The notes: generated by a model not told the origin, from the letters alone. Shown: positions 34,976-45,189, counted from the stretch's first letter. The stretch: DNA of 64,000 nt from Fallopia convolvulus (GCA_964016875.1 OZ024726.1:30555503-30619502); one strand, 5' to 3'. Translations and numbers: made by a program.

Positions 34976-36635
34976 GATCAAACCCTAGAAAGTTCCAAAC
35001 AAGACAACTTGCTCGAAGATGACCAAATTCGTGACCCGACCTCACCGTCAAAGCATGGTTGCTTTTCGTGCAAGCCAAGCGAGGTTCGGATCAAGCGACG
35101 AAACCAATGGTCATAGCGCTACACAGTTTGATGAAATTGATCTTCATTGGGAAACAGCGATGCACGTCGTTGAAACCGAGAGCAATCAAGATAGTGGGGC
35201 ATTGGCCACCATCAAAGTATGAAAACGAGATTATGCTTGATACGCACTCTAGCATCCGCTTTAAGAGATAACAAGTGGATTAAAGACAAGTATAATCAAA
35301 TGAAGTCTTGTCGCTATCAGGCCATGGAAAAATCGCTAGGCAAAAGCGTTCTTTGTGAAGATCCAAGAAAAGCGTCTCATCGATGAATCAGCGATCGAAA
35401 GGACCAATCGACGGCTCGTTAGCATTATCTGATTCGCTGATAACCGCCGTGGTCTCGAGCCAATAAACATTGATAAGAAAATCGAAGGAATACAAGTTAG
35501 ATACGAAACGAGCGCTGTAATCGCGAAATCCATCGATCCGCGAAGACCGCGATCGCGGGCAGCGAGGCCGTGATCGCGGCAAGAGATTCCGCGGTCGCGG
35601 CCCCATATTCCGCGACCTCGGACAGCCCCAGAAGCCAAAAATCACCTCAGTCAACGGTTCGCCCCGGTGAGCCTCGAATCGAGTTAATATCCTTGAAATA
35701 GTATGACGCGTGTCGGAATCAAGGACACGAGAATAAGTGTTGGAGCATTGTAAAACCGGAAGGTCAATAATGCTCGAATGTGATAGAAGAGTTCAAGTTA
35801 TCCAAGAACGGACAATGATCGAGCAATTGGAACGAATCCGTTGATGCATTGGCAACGTTTGCCGCTCCTGCAAGAATCGCTTAAGACCTCGATGCGCGTC
35901 GAGGTAATGGGATGTCCAACAAATTGGCATCTAAGTCGAAGTTGTGAGCAAGAACGTGCTTGCAATTGTGACCGTGAACCATGAAAGGATCTCGCATGGA
36001 AAACGCCCTTGATGTGTAACTTGGATGAGAACATTAGCCCTCGGATATCGTCGGGGCAAGGGAAGTTCTCTTGGGAAGCGTTCCCCCAAGCAAGGTTGAG
36101 CCTAGATTGTATGAGATCCATGAAAACATGTATGAAGTGTACGTCGGAGATTGCATTTCGGCTCTCCAAGCTCGTTTGCAAAAATATTGGTGGCCTTTTA
36201 TGTGAAAAGTACCTCGAGAAAACCAATAAAGTAATTGTCGCATTCTTTCCGAACACTTCGTCTTCGCCAAGGATTATCAGGACATTGCCACTGTATAGCG
36301 CAAGGTCGGAGAGTATATAAGTAAAAATTCTCGACGGGGGTGACGTCCCCCAAACTTCGAATCTCGCTCGTTGGAAAAAACCACGGCCACGGAATTGTCG
36401 ACCGTGATCGCGGAATCGCCGGCAGTCAACCTCTTGTTGAAGGCTCCTTTGCGTGGATGTTGAGCTAAAGCTAGAATTGTTAGAACAAGACGCCTTTTCA
36501 TTTTCTTTTGTTTTCTTAAAAAGTCTGGCCAGACGCTTTTTGAACTTAAAACGTTCTGTTCTCCCTAGTCTGTTTTGTTTGTTCTAATGATTCTACCTTA
36601 GTACTTGGCAAATGACACGCTTAAGAGTGAGCAAG

Positions 36636-36710
36636 ATTTCTATGATATTCGCTCATAGAAATAAAGTCTATGATATTCGCTCATAGTTAAATTCATGATA
36701 TTCGCTCATG
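36636..36710 (+). repeat. Tandem triplet of constant-loop hairpins
   Basis: 36636-36662: 10-bp stem ATTTCTATGA/TCATAGAAAT. 36668-36686: stem CTATGA/TCATAG. 36694-36710: stem CATGA/TCATG. All have loop TATTCGC, with loops 28 and 25 bp apart. They lie 130-205 bp before the 3' LTR. Confidence 0.93.
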
Positions 36711-36841
36711 GACAAAAATCGCACGCACGCACGTTACGGGAACCCAATCGACTAATCTGCATGGCCACTTCGATTAGGAGAACTTTGTACCCTACGTCAC
36801 TGTATATGAGAAAACGTATACAACGACGTAGGTGGGGCAAT

Positions 36842-37175
36842 TGTGAGCCACAGGTTGCATATTGATTGATAGACTGATATTCGCTCAGGCTATTGAGACA
36901 CAGGTGCATATCGGCATATTCAGAAACCCTAGGCAGGCTAATATTCGCTTAGCTCGACTGTTTAGGGGTTCATCGCTCTCTTGTTGTACCTCGCCGCTCA
37001 AATCGACAATTGCTCTTCTGACTTAGGCATCGGAGGTGGATTAGGGAGTCCCTGCCCCCTGTGTCCATTGTTTTGCAGGTTTCTAGGTCAAGAGATTGAA
37101 GGCGGAGCGGAAGAGGAGGAGTTCTTAATTAGTGCATTGAAGACGAATTGAAGGCGGAGTTTTTGTGCACTAACA
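36842..37175 (+). repeat. Right (3') LTR of the hairpin element, 334 bp, U3 deleted
   Basis: It starts TGTGA like the left LTR, then jumps to GCCACAGG, omitting ~310 bp of U3 including the TATA-like box; the joint shares GA with both sides. The remaining R/U5 part matches the left LTR with few differences. Hairpins at 36874-36888 and 36937-36953 are conserved. Confidence 0.88.
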
Positions 37176-37179
37176 ACAG

Positions 37180-37656
37180 GTAAGACCAACTAGACAAGAA
37201 GGAAATGAGACTAGAACTCAAGCTATTAGTAGAGGTAGACCAAAGGGAAGTAAGTGTAGAATTGGTAGAGAAGATGCTATACCACCAGCTCAATATTTGG
37301 CAACCCTAAGAATGAATAACACAAAAGCATCTCATCAATCAAGCATACCTAATATTGTTGATTCTCAACAACAATCCCATGATTGGCTATCTTCAGGTAT
37401 AATCTTCACCAACTTGGTATATATGTTCTTTGTTTTTTGTAATTTTATTAATATAGTTGGAAATAATTTCTTTGTAGTTGAAGCAAATTCATCTATGAGT
37501 AAAGGAAGAGGTAGATACAAAGGCAAAAGTAAAGGAAGAGGAATATCATCAAGTGGAGGAATCGAACTTTTCTATGGAGATGGAGGAGAGGTGGCTTTTC
37601 GGTCTTCCTTAGCAAGCTCAGGAGTTGTGATAAGAGATGATCATAGTCAGCCATAA
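37180..37656 (+). pseudogene. MULE transposase, C-terminal exons
   Basis: It continues in frame from 32946 once the LTR element is disregarded: exon 37180-37396, GT donor, acceptor before 37478, exon 37478-37656 ending in TAA. It has an AT-hook-like motif ISRGRPKGSK and a second basic Gly-rich stretch (SKGRGRYKGKSKGRG) near the end. This tail has no stops of its own. Its first splice acceptor lies inside the duplicated target site. Confidence 0.75.
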
Positions 37657-38274
37657 AAAGCTTATGTATTGAAAAAATATGTCAATGAAAACAGCTTATA
37701 ATTAATAGGGACACTTTTGTGTAAAAGATTTTGGTTGTTGTTAACCATTTTGTCCCACTTTTTGAGTACTAGCATGTGAAGGCATATAACATTGTGACAT
37801 GTTTCTCTTTTCTCACCATTGTTTAGGTTTATCTATATATTTTCTTAGTTAATTACTAAATTTACAGTGTGTGTTCTTACATTCAAAATAGTCATAAATT
37901 TCTAACTGCTAGTACGTGTTTTCTCACCATTGTTTGGGGGAAAGAGGGTTTAGTGGATTATGGGCACTGGTTTATGTAACAGAGACATTCATGCTTAATA
38001 TTGAGATGAGTTTCTTTTGTTTCTATTAATTTATTTTACTGTAAATTTTCTATTTGTACACTTTACATAAAATAACTGGTTGAACTTGAAAGAGCCGGTT
38101 CAATTTTCTTACGTATGGGACACGCGTAGGGAATTCAATCTTCTAGCTACAAAGTGGACCATTTGACCACCGGTGTTTTAATTAATACCAATTTGGCATC
38201 GAGCATTTTAATATACCCAATTGTCCAAACGGTACACTTTTAAATACCAATCTGGCGTTTTAGCCGTTTAACAT

Positions 38275-38390
38275 TATTTATGAGATGTACCAAAATTTAA
38301 CAAAATTCACACAATAACCATTAAATTTATATGAAATTCACAAGATAACCTTGAGATTTATACGAAATTCATCAAATGTCTAAAAAGACT
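38275..38390. mobile_element. Truncated TIR of the 23885-type family
   Basis: Three units (29, 31, 31 bp: GTACCAAAATTTAACAAAATTC, TAACC...GAAATTC) resemble the left TIR of 23885-24990. No inverted partner is visible up to 38990. The MULE end lies only 10 bp away, so the MULE may have inserted into this TIR. Confidence 0.55.
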
Positions 38391-38990
38391 AAAATTAACT
38401 TTAATATAAAAAATTGAAAAATATTTTTAACTTTCTTAATTATAATCTTATTCACTACCTTAATATCAAATATTGTATAAATAATTTTACTTAATATCAT
38501 CTAACCTTTATCATATATTAACCTTATAAATTAATCAATTAAATAAATATTTTTCTGTTACACCAAGTTAAGAAATTTTTAATTTTTTTATAAAATAATG
38601 TAAATTTTTATTATTTAATGGAGAAGGATCAAACAATGAAATTAAAAATTGAAAATGTGTAGAATATAAATAATGTAAAATTTAAAATTTTCATTAAATT
38701 CATTAATTTAAATCAATAAATTTCCTTGGATTAATAAATTTATTTTGCATAAATAAGTTAATTTATAAATAATACGAATAATATAAACTTAAATAATGTA
38801 AGTAATTTAATATTTGGGTAATTTATATTATTTCCTGGAAAAAAAAAGAAATTTTAATAATGTGAATGATTTAAAACTTTATCTGTCAATGATCATCAAC
38901 AAAAAAGCTAAAGGTAAAAGAAGAGGGGTCACCACTCACCACCCTAGGACTTCCTTAGAGATGAAATCATCAAAGATCTGAATTGGCTGC
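38391..38990. other. Very AT-rich spacer downstream of ASS
   Basis: Nothing coding. It probably includes the core of the truncated TIR element. Confidence 0.5.
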
Positions 38991-39192
38991 AAAGTTGAAA
39001 GAACCTGGTCAATGGTAAATAAGCTCAATACATGTAGCCTCGAGCTAGAAAACCATCACAAGGGACAAAACTAGTCAGGTGAACAGAAATCCCAGATTCA
39101 TTCATGCCTGTTCAACATAACAAAAGAAAGACTCCCATCATGACAAATTACAGAACACTAATAGCCACATTACAAACACAGCACGATTCCTT

Positions 39193-39983
39193 CTACATTC
39201 CCTTCTCCAGCATAGCCCTGACCCTCATGGGCAACCCATAAAGCCTTATAAACCCTTCTGCGTCCGCTTGATTATAAATCTGCCCATTCTCAAAGGAGGA
39301 AATATCCTCCCGGTACAAGCTATACGGGCTCGTCCTCCCCACAACCGTCACTGATCCCTTGAACAGCTTCAGGGTAACCGACCCAGTAGTAGTCTTTGTG
39401 ATCTGCTCCATGAAGGCGTCCATGGATTCCCGGAGTGGGTCAAACCACCTTCCTGCATACACAAGCTCAGCATACTTGAGGGCAAGACCGTCTTTTACCT
39501 GGATTGTCTCCCGGTCAAGGGTGAGGGATTCGAGCTCCCGAGCTGCTGTAAAGAGGATGGTTCCTCCAGGAGTCTCGTACACCCCGCGACTCTTCATGCC
39601 CACAAGCCGGTTTTCGACCATGTCGATTCGTCCAATCCCGTGTCGCCCACCGATCTCGTTGAGCTCGTGTAGGAGGGAAGCTGGAGAGAGCTCTTTGCCG
39701 TTTACCGAGACCGGGATTCCAGATACTATTCCAATCTCAATGTACCTGAAAAGAAGGAAAATCAGAATAACATGACAAAATTCCAAATCCTATCCCATTT
39801 TGTTGTAATTTCTCTACCAGACCAGGATTCCAGAGATTTTCACCGATAGGAATGGACTTACTCTGCCTTATCAGGTGCATCTTCAGGGTCAATTGTCAGC
39901 ATGTACATGTCCTTCTTGGGTTCATTTGCCGGATCTTCTAAGATGTCGCCCTTTTGACATCATAAAATTTGATACATCAATTG

Positions 39984-40034
<51 letters not shown>

Positions 40035-42957
40035 GGGGGGGGGAGGGAGGGGGAGTATATCAGAATAGCTAATGAGAAGCGGTATGGTAGAGAAAATACG
40101 ATCGAATTACCTCATGACTAATGTGCCATAGATTCCTATCTCTGCTGTAAATGGACTTCTTTGTCACAGGGACGGGGACATTGTGCTTTTTAGCATATTC
40201 AATAGCGTCCTCTCTTCCTGTGATATCCCACTCTCTCCAAGGAGCCACAACGTTGAGGTCAGGATTCAAAGCAAAGAATGTAAGCTCAAACCGAACCTAA
40301 AGAGTAACAACAGGGTCAAGATCTCAAATGTAAGTTCTATACAATGATCTATTAAGGATTTGCACCATGCCTGATCATTTCCCTTCCCTGTGCATCCATG
40401 AGCAACTGCATCTGCTCCAACTTCTCTGGCAACATCAACCATGGCCTGGGCAACCAGAAGGTAAAAGCATAGTGTTCATTGTTTTTGAAGGAATTTAACC
40501 TTTGCAGTGATAGGAATTAACTAACTAATTTTGAATCCACCTTTGCAATGACAGGACGGGCCATAGAAGTACCCAGCAGGTACTTCCTCTCATAAATTGC
40601 ACCAGCACGTAAGCATGGGAATATATAATCGCTTACAAACTCCTCTGTTAAATCCTTCACCACTAGTTGACATGCACCGCTTGCCTTTGCTTTCTGTTCT
40701 AAGCCTTCTAATTCCGTTATCCCCTGCACGTTTTTCACAATTTATTACCATGAAAATTAGAGAGATAGAGGATGTTCGTTCAACCACACAAGGGCATATG
40801 TCTAAAATTCCAAGCCTCCAATCAAAGAAAAAGTTAAAAGGCATATATTGCACAAATAAACATACCTGGCCAACATCTGCAGTGAAACACACAACTTCAC
40901 AGCCATAATTCTCTCTGCAATGACAATCATAAGGAAATTCAATAAGGAAAGACATGTTTGATAGTAGAAATGAAACCCGTGACTGAGAAATTACACTCAT
41001 TCAAGCCACAAAGGGAAAAAATAGTGAGATGATAGAGTGATAGAGAAAAAAGTCAGACACACAAATTCAACCAGATCCACACACTTAGAAAAAATAAATT
41101 CCATTGGCCAAATTTTGTAATTAATCTTTAAAAAATGAAAACTCTTTGTGGCAAACAGACTTTAAGCCTTACATAACTTTCTGATATCAAAAGCATAACT
41201 AATCAGCTTAACTCCTTGATTACATTGCCTTCTAACCTAGCTGTGATCTTTCCAAAGCCTTGTGGTCAGGTCAGGTCTCAAAAGATGGACTCGAGTTAAG
41301 ACCATCTTTATCATGGCTAACTGCTCTCGTACCCATTATATTTGTAAATTCATTGGGCATTGAGGTGTCTAAAGAAAATTTCAAGTTCATCATATACCAA
41401 AACCCAATAAAAACTAAGCCCTGAATCTCCAAATATCGTTGATGGCATCAGCTGGATCAAAGTAGCATTTGAAGTGTTGTAATAGAAATCTAACTGATAT
41501 AGATCAATTACAGCATAACCATTGATGTAATGGTTTTGAATGGACCAACATATGTCACAATATAATTACCGTCTTCATATCATCAAATTTGAATACCTCA
41601 AATTTATAGGAACTGACGCAGTTAAACTGCAACGAAATGAAGTAGACAAAGAAGGGAATATCATTCTCTAAAACCGAGTCCATTGACCTTCCAAGTTCCA
41701 AAAGGAGAAATTTCATACCTGAGCCAAGGGACAATTACAGATGTGTCTAATCCACCACTATAAGCCAGAACAACTTTGTTTAACTTGCCTCGTAAACCTC
41801 TAGCAGCAACTGCTGTTTCTTTCTCACTTGATAGAACTGCCCGGACCACTGGACTCCAACCCAGAGATCAAGAGGTTAAAACATGCATACCAAAATAATA
41901 GCTTTACATTGTATGACTCGCAGAACCGTATAATGATAACAACATGGTCAGTAAATCTTTTTTTATTAGAGGATGTGATATGGAAGAAAGTATAAGAGGA
42001 TGGCATGGGGAAGAAAGTATAAGTAGTCATAAATATATACAATAATGAAACATGGAGAGCTGAAATAAAGCAAAGGTTACCTGAATTTCTCTTAGCATCA
42101 CTGCTCATAAGCCCATGATTTCCATTTGCTTTTGCACCCAACTGAATAGAGTGATGACATGGAATATTCTCAATGAAAAGGCATAAACATTCTCATTTCT
42201 TTCTTATCATTACAAAACGACCAGATATTGCAAGAAATGTAACAAGAGAAGAACCTCTTGGTATGAAGGCAAACTCTTCCTTGAGCAGTAAAACTTGCTC
42301 TCAAACTGAAACAGCCCTGTCAGAAAATTAATCGAATCATAAAAAATTTAGAAAAGAGAAATCAGGATAGTTTTGGCAACCAAAGGCAAAAGTTCCATAT
42401 AAATCAAATCAGTAGTACATCAAACAATTGTTGCTTTTCTTTTCTTTTTATGAAAGTGGTAAACTTGTATAGCAAAGGGGAGGGGGTTTACAAAACCCTT
42501 AACCAATAATAACCCATGTTATTATTGGTTAAGTGACAAGAACCTACGGCTCTTAAAAAATGGGTCAACAATGACCCACAAGCCTTGTGTCTAAGACCCA
42601 TCATCTTACTGTACAAAAAGAAATATGAAGGCTATCAAACAAATTCTAAAGATTCTTGCTCTCATACAAATCTAAACAGTCTTAAGCAATTTCTGTGCAA
42701 AGAAAGAACTTTTAAAACTTAATTGAGACATGGGAATGGACTACTCGAAGCAAAAAAGAGTCCAGAAAAATCAAATGTTGGTTAGATGTGTTTGCAATGT
42801 AATTCTATAGTGGTGAAAATGAAGAAAAATGCCATCACTGGGAAGAACTAGCAACTAGTTTACCTCTTGCATTGAAGCGTTTGGAAAGCAGGCTGGTGGC
42901 GGAGGAAGAAGAGGATGGAGAGACGGAATTGGCAGATAAAGAATGCAACTGTGCCAT
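39193..42957 (-). CDS. ASS1: Argininosuccinate synthase, chloroplast, ten exons
   Basis: Exons 42957-42864, 42316-42255, 42141-42081, 41848-41719, 40914-40866, 40723-40541, 40445-40371, 40296-40111, 39950-39862 and 39745-39193 total 1482 nt, 493 aa, the length of plant ASS. It joins citrulline and aspartate with ATP, the penultimate step of arginine synthesis. The N-terminus is Ser-rich, a plastid transit peptide. It shows the ATP pyrophosphatase motif VVLAYSGGLDTSVI, AHGCTGKGNDQVRFE, APWREWDI, SIYSRDRNLWHISHE and EIGGRHGIGRIDMVENR. No stop or frameshift. Intron 7 has a GC donor (CAG|GCATGG). Intron 8 holds a long GT/G tract. Part of its 3' UTR is duplicated at 21016-21232. Confidence 0.97.
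39985..40053. repeat. (GT)n plus 26-G tract in ASS intron 8
   Basis: About 17 GT repeats followed by 26 consecutive G (40018-40043), then GGGA-type runs. On the transcribed sense strand it is C-rich. Such a tract can form G-quadruplex or i-motif DNA, and its exact length is prone to sequencing error. Confidence 0.9.
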
Positions 42958-43162
42958 TGAGGAGAATTGCGGTGGGTGAATTGGCGAGGTTTAGGGTTTT
43001 GAAAGGGTCTCCGCGCACCTCACATGAGACACGCCCACTGTAAAAAAAAGTATGAAGCTGTAATAGCCCATTTGGTTACAACAACATATTAAAAAAGGAG
43101 ATGGAAATAAATTACTTCAATTTGGTGCAGGCCCACTTTATAACGCATCCGCAAATTTGCTA

Positions 43163-44285
43163 GGGTAAATTACACAAAACCGCCCTTAAATTAAGCCACT
43201 TTTTACAAAACCACCCGTAAAAATCTTTGTTGGCAGAAAGCCACCCGCACCCATCTTATTGTTAGAAGACCGTCAATTTATTTGCTAAATTGCCAAAATT
43301 GCTTTATATGTCGATGAATTCAACAAAGTAAGAATCCAAGAACAATTGGGTTGGAGAGCAGATCTGACTACTGTGTCAAAAATCTTCAGTTCAACTCATT
43401 CCGCCGAAGCTAAGACGGGAACGACCCCAATTGTACCCAAAACTTCAACCTCTATCGAGTCGGTTTGTCGTTGTTGTGGTGGAATTGTGAAACCACAAAA
43501 GGCAAGATTTGACACCTTGATCAAAGAACATTTAACCCATGGAGATGAATATATGGGAAGAAAACTACTGCTTCAACCCATCTTCTTCCATTTTCGTTTA
43601 TTCCTCTACTTACCTCTATTTTTATTTTTTCCAAACTTGGTTTCTCATCTCTCTACAAAGCTTCAAAGAGGAAAAATACTCCTCTTTTACTTTCCCAACC
43701 CCCCTCTGCAAACATATAATCTCTTTCATTGTTCTTGCCCCCTTTACTTTTCTCATTTTTGACTTGTAATCTTACCCAACACTATCTCACTACACCCATT
43801 TTCAATGAAAAAAATCTAAAATTCAACTCATATATAAATATCTTCTATATCTAAACCCACCTACTCGGCTACTCATATTCAATTTTTAATTCCTCTCTCT
43901 AACGAGATGAGGGTTTGAGAACTAGGTACCATGTTTCACAACAAAGCAAAAAAAAAAAAAAAAAGATGCCCACTACATTACTAAGCACTAATTTCAATTA
44001 TCATCTCTAGCAACAAGTTAGTGGTTGTGCATGTGGTTAAATTACCCAATTTTTCTCATCCATACTAAAATCCCTAATTTTGTGGCAGAAAAGAGAGAGG
44101 AAGGAAGAATGAATTTTTTATTTATTTTATTCCATAAATAATTGACGTTTTTCTAATGGAAGGATGGATACGGGCGGCTTTCTGCTAACATATATCTTTT
44201 ACGGGTGGTTTCCTATAATTTGTATTTTTAAGAGTGGTTTTGTGAAAAGCGGCTTAATTGCAAGGTGGTTTTGTGTAATTTACCC
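43163..44285. mobile_element. Long-TIR MULE, 1.12 kb, possible Pack-MULE
   Basis: Both flanks carry AATTTGCTA (43154-43162, 44286-44294), a perfect 9-bp duplication, the Mutator hallmark. TIRs begin GGGTAAATTACACAAAACC and run ~120 bp with units of 31, 30 and 29 bp (ACAAAACCACCCGTAAAAA type). The interior contains a 138-codon + strand frame (43346-43762) with a CRCCGG segment, different in base composition from the TIRs. It may be a captured host fragment; I recognise no family. Confidence 0.92.
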
Positions 44286-44751
44286 AATTTGCTATGAGTT
44301 TTATCTATCCATTTTAAAAGACAAATTTTTTTTAAAATAAATAGATCAAATAAGTCCATTTTTTTTATAAGGTAAGAATTCGGTACCAAACATGATTGTT
44401 AAACTTAGAAGTCGTATGAGAACGGCAGTCGTGAACGGCTAAGTGAGTCCAAAGCAAGCAAGATAAGCTATGAAAAGTACAAAATTCCGAAAAATTAAGA
44501 ACTAAGAAGAATTTGAGATTGAGGTGTGTAAAGCACTAGAAGAATAGCACCGCATGCAGCAAGTCAGCCCCATCTAGGCGTGCGAAATGGACAACTGACG
44601 TTCCCTTCACCGAGATGAAGGATGTAGAAGCCTCAGAGCACCAAGCGACATGGCCTAATACAACTCGGTCTAATGCCAAACCCAGCTCCTACTCCTCGGA
44701 AAAATAGTACATATATTAAGTCTTGAGCTATCCTGCAATAAAAGTTGACAA

Positions 44752-44914
44752 ACTTGCCTCGCAAGTAAAACGTAATTTTTTTACTTGCAGCGCAAATACA
44801 AACAAACTTGCTCCACAAGTAAAAAAATACTTGCCTCGCAAGTAAACAATACTTGTCACACAAGTAAAGAAGTCGACTTTGACAGGCAAGAAACCCACAA
44901 ACTTGTGCAACAAG
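44752..44914. repeat. Cluster of six 15-bp near-palindromes ACTTG-N5-CAAGT
   Basis: 44752-44766, 44783-44797 (last base off), 44806-44820, 44829-44843, 44851-44865 and 44901-44914 (lacks the last base pair). Starts are 31, 23, 23, 22 and 50 bp apart. The arms are constant while the centre varies (CCTCG, CAGCG, CTCCA, TCACA, TGCAA). Confidence 0.85.
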
Positions 44915-45189
44915 CCATCAAGAAGGAGGAATTTGAACAAGCTTGCAGCCAAGTAATTTGTTTTTCCACAAAACTTTTTTTATTTGATTTTGATTCCCCT
45001 CCACCCACCCACAATTTACGCATCACAAATCTGACCCCCGTTACCCCAAATCCCCATTGAATTCAATGCGAAAACATAGGAGACACGAGAAATTGACCAG
45101 AAACAAGAAAATAAAAGCAAATTTGGGCTTAAATCGATTTAGATTTGTTGGTGCTTTCTCAACTTCCATCTATGCCTTTCTCAACTATG

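Larger units (their letters stand above)
33811..35620. repeat. Four arrays of a 21-bp minisatellite with core CCGCGATCGCGG
   Basis: Arrays at about 33811-33860, 34361-34440, 34762-34838 and 35545-35617. The spacing is 21 bp in most places (18 and 24 also occur), always a multiple of three. On the - strand this reads as GRDRGxx heptapeptides and on the + strand as PRSRPxx, without stops inside the arrays. The core is palindromic. Between arrays the sequence is non-repetitive and non-coding. Confidence 0.85.
33037..37175 (+). mobile_element. Non-coding LTR retrotransposon with hairpin and minisatellite arrays
   Basis: 4139 bp inserted in the MULE transposase gene, with the perfect 5-bp duplication ACAGG (33032-33036 and 37176-37180). 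LTRs start TGTGA and end CTAACA. A primer-like site ATTGGCGTCGTCCGTGGGGAC follows the left LTR, and a purine tract GGTGGGGCAAT precedes the right one. The 3.2-kb interior is GC-rich against AT-rich surroundings and encodes no gag or pol. It instead has 21-bp repeats and stem-loops with constant loop TATTCGC. Strand is taken from LTR, primer-site and purine-tract order. Confidence 0.9.
29621..38265 (+). mobile_element. Mutator-like element encoding a MURA-type transposase, 8.6 kb including a nested insert
   Basis: The left TIR (about 29621-29760) and right TIR (38085-38265) are inverted copies around shared blocks such as CCAAATTGGTATTAATT and AGAAGATTGAATTCC. The right end reads GGCTAAAACGCCAGATTGG inverted, like the end of the 26247 element. 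Right-TIR units are 31, 28 and 31 bp. Inside, on the + strand, is a multi-exon transposase gene, itself interrupted by an LTR element at 33037-37175. The left outermost ~50 bp are missing or diverged, so no target duplication could be checked. Confidence 0.85.

Noticed and set aside
33037..37175. CRISPR-like reading of the repeated GATATTCGCTC and CCGCGATCGCGG motifs
   Set aside because: Plant nuclear DNA, irregular spacing, no equal-length spacers and no cas genes; they are hairpins and a minisatellite.
40597..40908. 103-codon + strand frame antisense to ASS
   Set aside because: Shadow of ASS exons 5 and 6 and the intron between them.
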